DNA of 64,000 nucleotides from positions 1 through 64,000 of the forward strand of contig JAGAJP010000034.1 of assembly GCA_017626045.1 (NCBI GenBank), given 5' to 3'. Below, one piece after another: positions 42,782 to 51,035 of the stretch (positions within the stretch are counted from its first letter, which is position 1; each line of letters begins with the position of its first letter). Origin of the DNA: Muribaculaceae bacterium (GTDB lineage Bacteria; Bacteroidota; Bacteroidia; Bacteroidales; Muribaculaceae). Made by a program: the position numbers and the translations under genes. The notes under the pieces were generated by a model. The model made no database searches. It saw only the letters and a list, made by a program, of their open reading frames with translations, and was not told where the DNA came from.

Positions 42782-43954
42782 ATGGAAAAAACATGGCGTT
42801 GGTTTGGCCCCAACGATAAGATTACCCTTGACATGCTACGTCAGATTGGCGTGACAGGTATTGTCACAGCGTTGCATCATATCCCCAACGGCGAGGTCTG
42901 GAGCCTCGACGAGGTGATGAAGATGAAAAACTATATCGAGGATCATGGCCTCAGATGGAGCGTCGTGGAAAGCCTCCCCGTAAGCGAGTCGATCAAATAC
43001 GGCGGCGATGACCGCGATGAACTTATCGAAAAATACAAGGAGAGTCTTGCCAATCTCGGTAAGGCGGGCGTCAAGACCATCTGCTATAACTTTATGCCGG
43101 TGCTTGACTGGGCGCGTACCGACCTTGACTATCCCAACCCGGACGGCACCACTAACCTTTATTTCAACAAGGCGGAATTCGCCTATTTCGACATCCATAT
43201 CCTGAAGCGCGAGGGTGCTGAAAAGGACTATGATGAGGAGACTCTCCGCCGTATGAAGGAGGAAGTGGCTCCGAGAATGGACGAGGAAGGTGAGAAGCGT
43301 CTGGTAGACAATATTATAGTCAAGACGCAGGGCTTTGTCAACGGAAATATATCCGAGAAAGACTTGAATCCGGTGCAGAAATTCCGTGACCTCCTTGCTC
43401 TCTACAAAGGAATCGACGCCGACGCGCTTCGCGCCAATATGGCGTATTTCCTCAATGCGATAATGCCGGTTTGCGATGAATACGACATCAATATGTGCGT
43501 TCACCCCGATGATCCTCCGATGCAGATTCTCGGATTGCCGCGTATCGTGACCTGCGATGAAGATATCAAGGCGTTTCTCGATGCCGTGCCCAATCCCCAC
43601 AACGGTCTGACCTTCTGCGCCGGTTCTCTGAGCGGAGGTGCCCACAATGATGTGCCTGCGCTTGCCGACAAGTATGCGTCGCGCACCCATTTCGTCCACG
43701 CCCGCATCTGCAACGTGCTGCCTAACGGTGATTTCAAGGAGTCGTCGCATCTTGATCCGAGGTTGATTGAGGTGGTACGGATTTTCGAGACCCGTCGTCC
43801 CGATGTCCCGATGCGTGTGGACCACGCGCCTCTGATGCTCGGCGATGAGAAGATGGGCTATAACGCCGGCTATTCGTTCCACGGACGTATGCTCGCTCTC
43901 GGTATGGTGGGCGGAATCATGGCGGCTGTCAGGGAATTCAATTCCAAGAAATAA
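42782..43954 (+). CDS. uxuA: Mannonate dehydratase
   Basis: 390 residues, full length. MEKTWRWFGPNDKITLDMLR, GIVTALHHIPNGEVW, NMCVHPDDPPMQILGLPRIV, THFVHARICN and VDHAPLML are UxuA signatures, including the His and Cys that bind the metal. It converts D-mannonate to 2-keto-3-deoxygluconate in glucuronate breakdown. It opens a run of six plus-strand genes with gaps of 22 bases or less. No uxaC, uxuB or kdgK is in view, so the pathway must be completed elsewhere or the enzyme serves another acid sugar. Confidence 0.94.
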   Translation: MEKTWRWFGPNDKITLDMLRQIGVTGIVTALHHIPNGEVWSLDEVMKMKNYIEDHGLRWSVVESLPVSESIKYGGDDRDELIEKYKESLANLGKAGVKTICYNFMPVLDWARTDLDYPNPDGTTNLYFNKAEFAYFDIHILKREGAEKDYDEETLRRMKEEVAPRMDEEGEKRLVDNIIVKTQGFVNGNISEKDLNPVQKFRDLLALYKGIDADALRANMAYFLNAIMPVCDEYDINMCVHPDDPPMQILGLPRIVTCDEDIKAFLDAVPNPHNGLTFCAGSLSGGAHNDVPALADKYASRTHFVHARICNVLPNGDFKESSHLDPRLIEVVRIFETRRPDVPMRVDHAPLMLGDEKMGYNAGYSFHGRMLALGMVGGIMAAVREFNSKK

Positions 43955-43976
43955 TTTCTAAGAAAAACATACAACG

Positions 43977-44519
43977 ATGAAAAAGAAATTTTCCAAAGAA
44001 GAGGCGCAGGCATGGGTCGATAGCCGCGCCTGGGCAAAAGGCATTGACCTTAAGGCTGATGCTACTATTGATGCGGTGGAGTTTGCGGAGCAGTATGCGG
44101 CTAATCCCGAGCTATGGGACGCTCTTTTTGCCTGGATTAAGGATACAGACCTCAAGACCGTTGCTGCCGGAAAGCATGATATAGTGCCGGGACGCCTTTG
44201 GGTAAACATTCTTGAGTATACTCCCAAGAGCGCTCAGGACACCAAGATAGAGAGCCATGAGAATTTCATCGACCTGCAGTATACTTTCGTGGGAGATGAG
44301 CTGATGGGACTCGCGTCGCATGTAATTCCCACCGGGCCATACGATCCCGTGAAAGATAAGACAAACTATACCACCGACGAGGAGATTTCCTATGTCCCGG
44401 CTCCCAACGACACATTCTTCCTTTATTTCCCGAAAGACATGCACCAGCCTTCTGTAAGGGCGCATGAGAATGCCGGTCCGAGCCGAAAGGTGGTTGGTAA
44501 GATTGAATACGCCAAGTGA
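43977..44519 (+). CDS. YhcH/YjgK/YiaL-family protein
   Basis: 180 residues. KHDIVPGRLWVNILEYTPKS, KIESHENFIDLQYTFVGDEL and FLYFPKDMHQPSVRAHENAG match the family, which is a cupin-like beta barrel with metal-binding His/Glu. Members sit in operons for sialic acid, N-acetylmannosamine and acid sugars and are thought to act on the anomeric or open forms; the reaction is not settled. The operon setting with uxuA suits that. Its stop overlaps the SemiSWEET start (TGATG). Confidence 0.85.
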   Translation: MKKKFSKEEAQAWVDSRAWAKGIDLKADATIDAVEFAEQYAANPELWDALFAWIKDTDLKTVAAGKHDIVPGRLWVNILEYTPKSAQDTKIESHENFIDLQYTFVGDELMGLASHVIPTGPYDPVKDKTNYTTDEEISYVPAPNDTFFLYFPKDMHQPSVRAHENAGPSRKVVGKIEYAK

Positions 44520-44791
44520 TGGGTGTCGTGGATATTGTGGGATATTCGGCCGCTATCTGTATGGTGTTTGGATATCTTCCCCAGGCTGTCGCCACAATCC
44601 GGACCCGCGACACCGACGGCATTGCAATGCCGACTTTCCTTATGTTGGGTCTCGGGTCGGTGCTGTTTGTGGCTCAGGGTATCATGACCGGAAACATGCC
44701 GCTTGTGATCACCAACGCCATCACCACCGTTTGCTCGGTGATTGTGTTTGTTATCAAAATCCATAACGACAGAAAGAAAAAGAAGAAGTGA
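44519..44791 (+). CDS. SemiSWEET-type sugar transporter
   Basis: 90 residues with three membrane helices. The PQ-loop motif is intact (MVFGYLPQAVATIRTRDTDG), followed by IAMPTFLMLGLGSVLFVAQG and a third helix ending in a Lys-rich tail (NDRKKKKK). SemiSWEETs work as dimers and let sugars pass the inner membrane by facilitated diffusion. Starts inside the YhcH stop, and its stop overlaps the next start, so it is translationally coupled on both sides. The substrate is probably that of the operon. Confidence 0.88.
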   Translation: MGVVDIVGYSAAICMVFGYLPQAVATIRTRDTDGIAMPTFLMLGLGSVLFVAQGIMTGNMPLVITNAITTVCSVIVFVIKIHNDRKKKKK

Positions 44792-45696
44792 AGACTGCGT
44801 TGCTCACCGGTGCGTCCGGACTTCTTGGCTCTTATCTTGTCCCGAAGCTCGGGGTAGAATATAAGGTCGTTTCTCTGCAGAGGCGCGATGCCGATGTGGA
44901 GTGCGACCTTTCCGTTTCGGAGCCCCGGCTGGAGGGTCGTAAATTCAATCTGGTGGTGCACGCCGCCGGAACCGAGGTGGAGTCTGATGCGCTCGCTGTC
45001 AATCTTGAGGGAACCCGCCGTCTTCTGAAGTCGCTCGAGGCTAATCCGCCTGACGAGTTCGTCTTTGTCTCAAGCTGGGAGGTCTACAGCCCCGATGCCG
45101 GAGAGGATGTGGGGGAGTCCCGAAACCTATGGGCTTCCACTAAGTGCGGTCAGTCGAAAGCGCTCGCGGAGGGCTTGCTTTCCGACTGGTGTCGCGACCA
45201 TGGCGTCTTGCTGACTGTGATCCGTCCGGCGAGGATGCTGGGCAAAGGTGTGAAAGGGGAGATGGCTCGCCTTTTCAACGATGTGGTCTCGGGACGCTAT
45301 ATACATGTCCGCGACAATGACGCGAGGCTCTCGATAGTGTGCGCTTCTGATGTGGCTGAGGCTGTAAATATGCTCCATTCCATCGGAGGAATCTATAACA
45401 TCACCGATGGCAGAGGTGTCACCTGGCTTGAACTGGCGGATGCCATGAGTGCCAATTGCGGGCAAATGAAGCGTCAGACGTTCCTGCCCCGAAAGTGGGC
45501 TTCACTGGCATGGCACTTCGCGTCGTGGCTCCCTCCGGTGAAAGCGTCTCTTGATCCAGAGGTCCTTGCGAGGCGAGGCAAGACTCTTGTCCTTTCCGAT
45601 GCGGCTGTGAGGTCTGTGCTCGGAGAGCGATGGAAGCCTTTCCCTACCCTTGAGGTACTGGCTCGAACCTGTCGTGACTATCCTTATATTGACTGA
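44788..45696 (+). CDS. Extended SDR NAD-dependent epimerase/dehydratase-like protein
   Basis: 302 residues starting with GTG at 44788, overlapping the SemiSWEET stop. The nucleotide-binding loop is LLTGASGLLGSYL and the active-site region reads FVFVSSWEVYSPDAGEDVGE then WASTKCGQSKALAEG; the usual YxxxK is weakened to SxxxS/TKC, so the catalytic Tyr is not obvious. VTVIRPARMLGKG-like and YNITDGRGVTWLELADAMS segments are typical of the family. It may bind a nucleotide sugar. Function within the operon unknown. Confidence 0.75.
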   Translation: MKTALLTGASGLLGSYLVPKLGVEYKVVSLQRRDADVECDLSVSEPRLEGRKFNLVVHAAGTEVESDALAVNLEGTRRLLKSLEANPPDEFVFVSSWEVYSPDAGEDVGESRNLWASTKCGQSKALAEGLLSDWCRDHGVLLTVIRPARMLGKGVKGEMARLFNDVVSGRYIHVRDNDARLSIVCASDVAEAVNMLHSIGGIYNITDGRGVTWLELADAMSANCGQMKRQTFLPRKWASLAWHFASWLPPVKASLDPEVLARRGKTLVLSDAAVRSVLGERWKPFPTLEVLARTCRDYPYID

Positions 45697-45699
45697 TAC

Positions 45700-46539
45700 A
45701 TGGGTGTTTTTAAGAATTTGTTCGATACTGTCGCATCTTTCGGAAAGGTGTTGCTCCTTTCGGGTGCTCCTTCTCCGGCGGCAGAGCGCAAGAACTCGCG
45801 CCTTATAGTGATGGGCAACGGCCCGTCACTGCGCGATACAATCCGCGAACATGGGCAGCTGCTTGCCGATTCCGATTCCCTCGCGGTGAATTTCGCGGCA
45901 AATGCGGATGAGTTCGGTATTCTTAAGCCGAATATTTATGTTCTTGCCGACCCTCATTTCTTTTCGGTAGGAGAGGCAGGAGTGAGTGAGAATCCCAATG
46001 TCGTGTCGTTGTGGGAGAATTTAGGGAAAGTGGATTGGAATATGGTGCTTTATGTGCCGTGTCGCGCGAAAATCCCCGAATCCATCGAAAAAAATAGCAC
46101 GATTCGTCTTAGACGTTATAACCTTACTCCCGGAGAGGGTCTGAAAGGACCTATCCATTGGTTGTATCGCCGGGGGCTTGCGGTGCCGCGTCCGCGAAAC
46201 GTGCTGATAGCGTCGCTGATGGTGGCGTTGCGCGAGGGGTACAGGAACATTGCTATTGTAGGGGCAGACCACACCTGGAGCCGTGACCTTTGGGTCGACG
46301 ACCGCAACAGGGTTATCTCAGTGCAGAAACATTTCTATAAAGACAATGATAAGGAGTTTGAGCGAGTGGCAAAGGAATACGAAGGGTATCACCTTCACGA
46401 CATCCTAAACAGCCTTACCATCGCCTTCCGTTCCTATCATCAGATAGCTGCCTATGCCGCGACTCTCGGCGCCTCGATTGTGAACTGCACCCCCGGAAGC
46501 TTCATCGACGCGTTCCCCCGAGCTCCCCTGCCTCAGTAA
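45700..46539 (+). CDS. MptE/GT42-like Rossmann protein
   Basis: 279 residues. RLIVMGNGPSLRDTI near residue 33 and NIYVLADPHFF near 85 are followed by SLMVALREGYRNIAIVGADH near 185. This GNGPSL / A-DP / G-D layout is shared by MptE-like (DUF115) proteins and by GT42 sialyltransferases such as Campylobacter Cst-II. The C-terminus YHLHDILNSLTIAFRSYHQI, then AAYAATLGASIVNCTPGS, is typical of that group. Which of the two activities applies cannot be told by eye. It is 3 bases behind the epimerase, within the uxuA operon and 3.4 kb from neuB. Confidence 0.6.
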   Translation: MGVFKNLFDTVASFGKVLLLSGAPSPAAERKNSRLIVMGNGPSLRDTIREHGQLLADSDSLAVNFAANADEFGILKPNIYVLADPHFFSVGEAGVSENPNVVSLWENLGKVDWNMVLYVPCRAKIPESIEKNSTIRLRRYNLTPGEGLKGPIHWLYRRGLAVPRPRNVLIASLMVALREGYRNIAIVGADHTWSRDLWVDDRNRVISVQKHFYKDNDKEFERVAKEYEGYHLHDILNSLTIAFRSYHQIAAYAATLGASIVNCTPGSFIDAFPRAPLPQ

Positions 46540-46555
46540 GACAACTGAACCAGAT

Positions 46556-47875
46556 ATGAATGAGAATAAAACCCCATTGGATAACGGTAAAGTCTCAAAG
46601 TCTCAGGGCTGTTTGGCTCTGTCACCGATGCTTGTGTTTCTGCTATTGTATGTGGCGGTATCTGCCTTCATAGGTGACTTTTACAAGATTCCCATCTCAG
46701 TCGCGCTTCTCGCCGCATCGATGTGGGCGATAATAATCTATAAAGGAAAAAACCTTAAGGAGAGGATTGAGACGTTCTCATCGGCAGCCGCCAAGAGCGA
46801 TATCCTATATATGATATGGATTTTTATTCTTGCGGGTGCGTTCGCATCGGTGGCTAAGGCTATAGGTGCTGTCGATGCCACTGTCAGTTTCACGCTGATG
46901 GTGTTTCCATCCGAGTATATAGTTCCTACACTGTTTGTGGCATCCTGCTTTATCTCTTTCTCTATCGGTACCTCGGTAGGCACTGTGGTGGCACTCACTC
47001 CGCTCGCTGCAGAACTTGCATCCTCCGGAGACGCAAATGTTCCGTTTTTTGTGGCGGCGGTTCTCGGTGGAGCCTTTTTCGGCGACAACATTTCTTTTAT
47101 TTCCGATACCACGATTGCCGCGACTCGTTCGCAGGGTTGCAACATGCAGGACAAGTTCCGAGTGAACCTTTGGATTGCATTGCCGGCTGCGATTGCCACG
47201 CTGGCTTGTTATGTATTCCTTACCCATGGTGTACCGGAGATATTGGCACCGGAGGAACACGATCCATGGCTGATGCTTCCATATCTTGTAGTGATTGTGA
47301 CGGCTGTGGTAGGGGTGAATGTCACACTTGTGTTGACTGCAGGTATCGGTTGCGCTGTGATACTTGGAATCTTAAACGGTGTTGATGTGTTTGATCTGGC
47401 GTCGTTCATGGGAGAAGGTATTGAGTCGATGGGAAGCCTGATAATCATCACTCTTCTTGCATCCGGAATGCTCGGTGTCATCAAGGAGAGCGGTGGTATT
47501 CAGTTTATCCTTCAGGGTTTGTCGCAACGCATCTCAGGACTTCGCGGTGCGCAGGCGGTGCTTGCGCTATTGGTTGGCATCGTCAATCTTTGCACTGCAA
47601 ACAATACAGTCGCCATCATTACAGTAGGCAGTCTCTCTCGCGACATTTCCCGTCGTTTCGGCGTGGATCCGCGCAAGAGCGCCTCCATTCTCGACTCAGC
47701 GTCTTGTGTGGTGCAATGCCTGATTCCTTATGGCGCTCAGACACTTCTCGCCACCTCGCTCGCCGACATCTCTCCCGCCGCCCCCTTCCCTTATCTCTAT
47801 TATCCCTGGGCACTCGCCATCACTCTGACCCTCTCCATCATCTTCCTCTTCCCCCGCCGCTATTCATCCCGCTGA
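46556..47875 (+). CDS. NhaC-family Na+/H+ antiporter
   Basis: 439 residues with about 11 membrane helices. GGAFFGDNISFISDTTIAAT is the signature of the family, and SFSIGTSVGTVVALTPLAAE and LCTANNTVAIITVGSLSRDI are other conserved stretches. The family also contains amino-acid or acid-anion/Na+ exchangers, so an organic-acid role in this operon is possible. It begins 16 bases after the MptE-like gene and is the last gene of the run; no clear terminator follows. Confidence 0.85.
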   Translation: MNENKTPLDNGKVSKSQGCLALSPMLVFLLLYVAVSAFIGDFYKIPISVALLAASMWAIIIYKGKNLKERIETFSSAAAKSDILYMIWIFILAGAFASVAKAIGAVDATVSFTLMVFPSEYIVPTLFVASCFISFSIGTSVGTVVALTPLAAELASSGDANVPFFVAAVLGGAFFGDNISFISDTTIAATRSQGCNMQDKFRVNLWIALPAAIATLACYVFLTHGVPEILAPEEHDPWLMLPYLVVIVTAVVGVNVTLVLTAGIGCAVILGILNGVDVFDLASFMGEGIESMGSLIIITLLASGMLGVIKESGGIQFILQGLSQRISGLRGAQAVLALLVGIVNLCTANNTVAIITVGSLSRDISRRFGVDPRKSASILDSASCVVQCLIPYGAQTLLATSLADISPAAPFPYLYYPWALAITLTLSIIFLFPRRYSSR

Positions 47876-47906
47876 GCAACTCACTTAATAACTGAGACAA
47901 AAGAAG

Positions 47907-48059
47907 TGATGAACTGAAATTATAGACTGTCTGAACTACAAGGAAAACATATTCGAATTTGTAGTCAACCCTATTGGGAAGAGAGTTATAGAAGTCATCA
48001 AATTCTGATGTCTTGTAGATGGTTCGAATATTTGATTTATTCTCAGTTCTCTTTTCCAC
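47907..48059 (-). pseudogene. 5' fragment of a RelE/HigB-type toxin gene
   Basis: From a GTG at 48059 the minus strand reads IRTIYKTSEFDDFYNSLPNR and then VDYKFEYVFLVVQTVYNFSS, the first half of a Bacteroidota RelE/HigB-like toxin. After about residue 50 the frame runs into the end of NhaC and no toxin C-terminus follows. No antitoxin (Xre type, usually downstream) is seen. The 3' half and partner are lost. 47876-48183 holds nothing else I can support. Confidence 0.65.
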
Positions 48060-48183
48060 TGAAAATGGAGTCTTTAATGTTAAAAGATAAACAATAAAAA
48101 GAACGAACAAGGTCTAATCCCCAATTGAAAATTTGTGCGATGTACGAACTATTTATATGCAAACTGTCGCGATTGTTCGTTGA

Positions 48184-48513
48184 TTAATTGCGGCGGGCGG
48201 AGGGATGCCACAGTTCCATGTCGACATATCTCACACGGGGGCGGAAGGCTGGGTTTAGGAAATCGCGAGACGAGTCATAGAGGGGATAGCCCACGCCGCC
48301 GAGCGTCATCAGCGCGTAGACGGTGTTGGCCGTCCAGCGGAGCAGCGTCGGAAATGGAAATACCGGCGCGAATAGGATATCGGACACGCTCATCATGGAG
48401 ACGAGGAAAAGCAATGCCCAGAGGCGTGGCTGCGAGGTGTAGGAACTGCCGACGCGATGCATGAAGACGGCAATTGAGGGGCGTTTGCGGAAGAATGATT
48501 TAGGGAAGTTCAT
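48184..48513 (-). CDS. Small two-helix membrane protein
   Basis: 109 residues with a basic N-terminus (MNFPKSFFRKRPSIAVFMHR) and two hydrophobic segments near 32-52 and 60-80 (LWALLFLVSMMSVSDILFAP; ANTVYALMTLGGVGYPL). The C-terminus is polar (RPRVRYVDMELWHPSARRN). No family recognised, and no neighbours share its direction. It could be a real membrane protein of unknown role or a partial gene; codon use looks like that of its neighbours. Confidence 0.5.
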   Translation of the reverse strand: MNFPKSFFRKRPSIAVFMHRVGSSYTSQPRLWALLFLVSMMSVSDILFAPVFPFPTLLRWTANTVYALMTLGGVGYPLYDSSRDFLNPAFRPRVRYVDMELWHPSARRN

Positions 48514-48589
48514 TGCGGAGTGGGCGGGTGTTAATTGTCATAGCCATAGTTTTCCTGCTTTTTTCAAATCCAAGTACAAAAGTACAACA

Positions 48590-48605
48590 AATTTTTCTTA
48601 GCTAC
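48590..48605 (+). repeat. Solo copy of the MITE terminal sequence
   Basis: AATTTTTCTTAGCTAC equals 16 of the 20 bases of the right end of the element at 3397-3590. No second end is near. It may be a relic of an excised or decayed copy, or a shared transposase-binding site. Confidence 0.45.
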
Positions 48606-48688
48606 CTATGAGTTGTTTAAATTTATTTCTTTATTTAGACCCCATCTCACAAAAATATGAACCTTGTGTCAGCTGTGTTCGGTGATTG

Positions 48689-48753
48689 TTTGTGATGAAG
48701 GGGCAAAAATATATTTGTGTCATAAAAACATTATTGCATCTATTTGTGTTATA
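48689..48753 (+). promoter_or_regulatory. Promoter and paired operator-like repeats of the Nudix regulator
   Basis: TTTG at 48689-48692 and TATATTTG at 48710-48717 form a promoter with a 17-base spacer. TATTTGTGTCATA (48712-48724) overlaps the -7 box and TATTTGTGTTATA (48741-48753) follows 29 bases later; they differ at one position. GACACAAAG at 48756-48764 is an inverted half. This suggests autoregulation by the downstream Nudix-winged-helix protein. Confidence 0.5.
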
Positions 48754-48767
48754 TAGACACAAAGACA

Positions 48768-49583
48768 ATGAAAATGGAATATACTTATAAATATCCTCAT
48801 GCTGCGATAACTGCTGACTGCGTTATCTATGGTTTCGACGGCGAGCGGCTTAAGATTCTGCTGGTGGAGCGTGGCGTAGAACCATGCAAGGGTATGTGGG
48901 CGCTTCCCGGCGGTTTCATGAAGATTGACGAGACAATTGAGGAGACAGCCAAAAGGGAGCTCTCGGAGGAGACAGGTCTGCGAAACGTGTTTATGACGCA
49001 GTTCAAGGTCTTCAGCAAAGTTGACCGGGACCCAAGGGAAAGAGTTGTCACCGTAGTCTTCATGGCGCTCGTGCGCCCTTCCGACTACATGCTTGTCGCC
49101 GGCGATGACGCCTCAAACGCCCTCTGGTTTGAGGAGCGGTTCCTTCCCCCTCTCGCTTTCGACCATGAGGAGATTATCGCTGAGACGCACCGTTATCTCG
49201 AGGAGCTAATTCGCCTTAAGCCGGTAGCTTTCGAATTGCTCAACAAGACCTTTTCGCTCGGTGAGCTACAGCGGGTATATGAGGAAATAACAGGCAAGAA
49301 CTATGACCGCCGTAATTTCCAGAGGAAGGCGGTCCAGAGCGGTCTCTTGACTCCTGTCGTAAGCAAATCGGAGTGTCGGGGGATGGAATGTGATTGCGAC
49401 GTGGTATGTGAGTCCGTGGGGTCTCGCTATTCCGCTAAGCGGCCGAAACCCGGCAGAAAACCCAACAGACTGTTTACTTTCCTGAAAAAAAATAGCGGCG
49501 TAGACGGGAAGAAGTTTGAAGGAGAATCGAGAAATGATTCAGAGGAGTCAGATGCCTCGATTAAAGACCTATTCGACTTTTAG
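48768..49583 (+). CDS. Nudix hydrolase-winged helix protein (NrtR/AraR-like)
   Basis: 271 residues from the ATG at 48768 (MKMEYTYKYPHAAITADCVI). The Nudix box is intact at about 49-71 (GFMKIDETIEETAKRELSEE, then TGL), with Arg63-Glu64 and the Glu pair. Residues 150-195 form a winged helix (FELLNKTFSLGELQRVYEEI, NFQRKAVQSGLLTP) as in NrtR and the Bacteroides arabinose regulator AraR. The last 75 residues are a charged, low-complexity tail with a Cys-rich patch (SECRGMECDCDVVC), not usual for the family. It may be regulator, ADP-ribose or sugar-nucleotide hydrolase, or both. Confidence 0.82.
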   Translation: MKMEYTYKYPHAAITADCVIYGFDGERLKILLVERGVEPCKGMWALPGGFMKIDETIEETAKRELSEETGLRNVFMTQFKVFSKVDRDPRERVVTVVFMALVRPSDYMLVAGDDASNALWFEERFLPPLAFDHEEIIAETHRYLEELIRLKPVAFELLNKTFSLGELQRVYEEITGKNYDRRNFQRKAVQSGLLTPVVSKSECRGMECDCDVVCESVGSRYSAKRPKPGRKPNRLFTFLKKNSGVDGKKFEGESRNDSEESDASIKDLFDF

Positions 49584-49700
49584 ATGGACTCTTAGTCTTT
49601 CAATAGCATTTACTGAAAAGCCGCTGACTTACAGATTATGCAACCACCGGCTTACGGATTATATCAATTTATCAATCAATTTTTTTTAACTTACACTTTT

Positions 49701-50378
49701 ATGAAAACTACAGTATTCAACCTGATTATCCTTGACGAGAGCGGTTCAATGGGTAACGTGACAAAGCAGACCATCTCCGGATGCAATGAAACGATTAATG
49801 TGGCGAAGTCTTCAGCCGAGAAGAACGCTGACGCAATCCGCTCCCTGACATCAATCTATGCTTTCCAGTCCGGCGGCCCCGTGAAATCACGCTACATCCT
49901 GAAAAACGAAGACTCAACGAAGGTGCGCCACATCACCGACAAAGACTATCAGCCATGGGGCGCCACGCCGCTTCTCGATGCCGTTGGCTCGACTCTTACG
50001 GAGCTCAAGACCGTGGCGGCGACTCATGAGGATGCTACCGGTGTAATCACTATAATCACCGACGGAATGGAAAACTCTTCCGAACGGTATACTTGGAAAG
50101 ATGTCGCATCACTTATAGAGCAGTTTAAGGAGATGGGATGGACCGTCAATCTCATCGGAGCGAACATCGATGTCAATGACATGGCAGACATGATGAACAT
50201 CGACAACCGAATGGCCTTCGAGGCTTCGGAAAGCGGTACTCACGCGATGTTTAACAAATTTGTGTCACGTTCCAAGGTTTGCCTGGATGGTTATGCCGAG
50301 GAGGCGAGGTGCTGCCCAAATGTTGGACAGCGCGTCTCAAACAGAAAGAAACGCTCTTCCGACTTCTTCGAAAGGTAG
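49701..50378 (+). CDS. VWA-domain protein
   Basis: 225 residues from the ATG at 49701 (MKTTVFNLIILDESGSMGNV); the frame to 49638 is a weak extension. The MIDAS metal site is complete: DESGS at 12-16, a Thr in GATPLLDAVGS and Asp in IITDGMENS. No signal peptide or membrane helix, so it is cytoplasmic. The C-terminus ends in a basic tail (RVSNRKKRSSDFFER) with two Cys before it. VWA proteins act as metal-dependent scaffolds. It follows the Nudix gene by 117 bases, in which a 12-base direct repeat (CTTACrGATTAT at 49628 and 49651) is visible. Confidence 0.85.
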   Translation: MKTTVFNLIILDESGSMGNVTKQTISGCNETINVAKSSAEKNADAIRSLTSIYAFQSGGPVKSRYILKNEDSTKVRHITDKDYQPWGATPLLDAVGSTLTELKTVAATHEDATGVITIITDGMENSSERYTWKDVASLIEQFKEMGWTVNLIGANIDVNDMADMMNIDNRMAFEASESGTHAMFNKFVSRSKVCLDGYAEEARCCPNVGQRVSNRKKRSSDFFER

Positions 50379-50390
50379 TCAGGTGGTATG

Positions 50391-51035
50391 TCAGAGGTAG
50401 CGTGTGACACCGCTGTGGCGGAATATTTCCGACATCTTCTTTGATGGATTCACGAGAATAGTGAGACCGGGATATGCCGAGGCGGTCGGCATGTCGTCAT
50501 AATGGTCGGTAAGGAAGGATTCCACTCGGAGTCCTTCTTTTTCCTGTAGTTCCGTAATCCCTTCGAGCTTTTTTCTGCCGCGCATTTCAGTATAGTCCGA
50601 CTCCCTTTCCGTGAGGCGTGTCGCCACAGCTCCGTCATATCCCATAGCCCGGCTCAGGGGTATGGCATATTCCTCCGGGGCGGCAGTGGCTATGTAGACG
50701 GCGCAGTCCTTAAGCCTCGGTGCCTCCACATATTCCCGCACCCGAGGGTTGGCATATTCCGCTAATTTTTCCGCGAGTGCTTCCCAGTCGCTCTCGTCAT
50801 AATGGCGGCTGGCTATTCTTGTAAGATGCCATTTCATGGCGCGGTGGCTCATGAGTCGCGATGCCCGCAGTGTCATCCACCACAGGGACGCGATGCTCGC
50901 TCCCACTGCACGTCGGCGCAACAGCGTCCACGGCATTCGCCGCATGAAGACGTGTAGTGAGTTTGTGGTCAATAAGGTGCCGTCAAGATCTACGAATGTG
51001 GCGCCTTTCGCGTATCCTTGAAATCGTTCGACCAT
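50391..51035 (-). CDS. HAD-superfamily hydrolase (SerB-like subgroup)
   Basis: 214 residues. Motif I is FVDLDGTLLTTNS; motif II is YIATAAPEE; Lys of motif III lies in MRGRKKLEGI and motif IV in FLTDHYDDMPTA. An inserted helical cap (residues 35-95) fits the HAD-IB phosphoserine-phosphatase-like class. Substrate unknown. Its start overlaps the PRTase gene by 46 bases, an unusually long overlap, and both belong to the GT2-PRTase-HAD operon. It ends 12 bases from the convergent VWA gene. Confidence 0.85.
   Translation of the reverse strand: MVERFQGYAKGATFVDLDGTLLTTNSLHVFMRRMPWTLLRRRAVGASIASLWWMTLRASRLMSHRAMKWHLTRIASRHYDESDWEALAEKLAEYANPRVREYVEAPRLKDCAVYIATAAPEEYAIPLSRAMGYDGAVATRLTERESDYTEMRGRKKLEGITELQEKEGLRVESFLTDHYDDMPTASAYPGLTILVNPSKKMSEIFRHSGVTRYL

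Noticed and set aside
42836-43882. 348-codon minus-strand frame antisense to uxuA
   Set aside because: It mirrors a full-length, motif-complete uxuA; the translated sequence has no domain and is explained by codon bias of the real gene.
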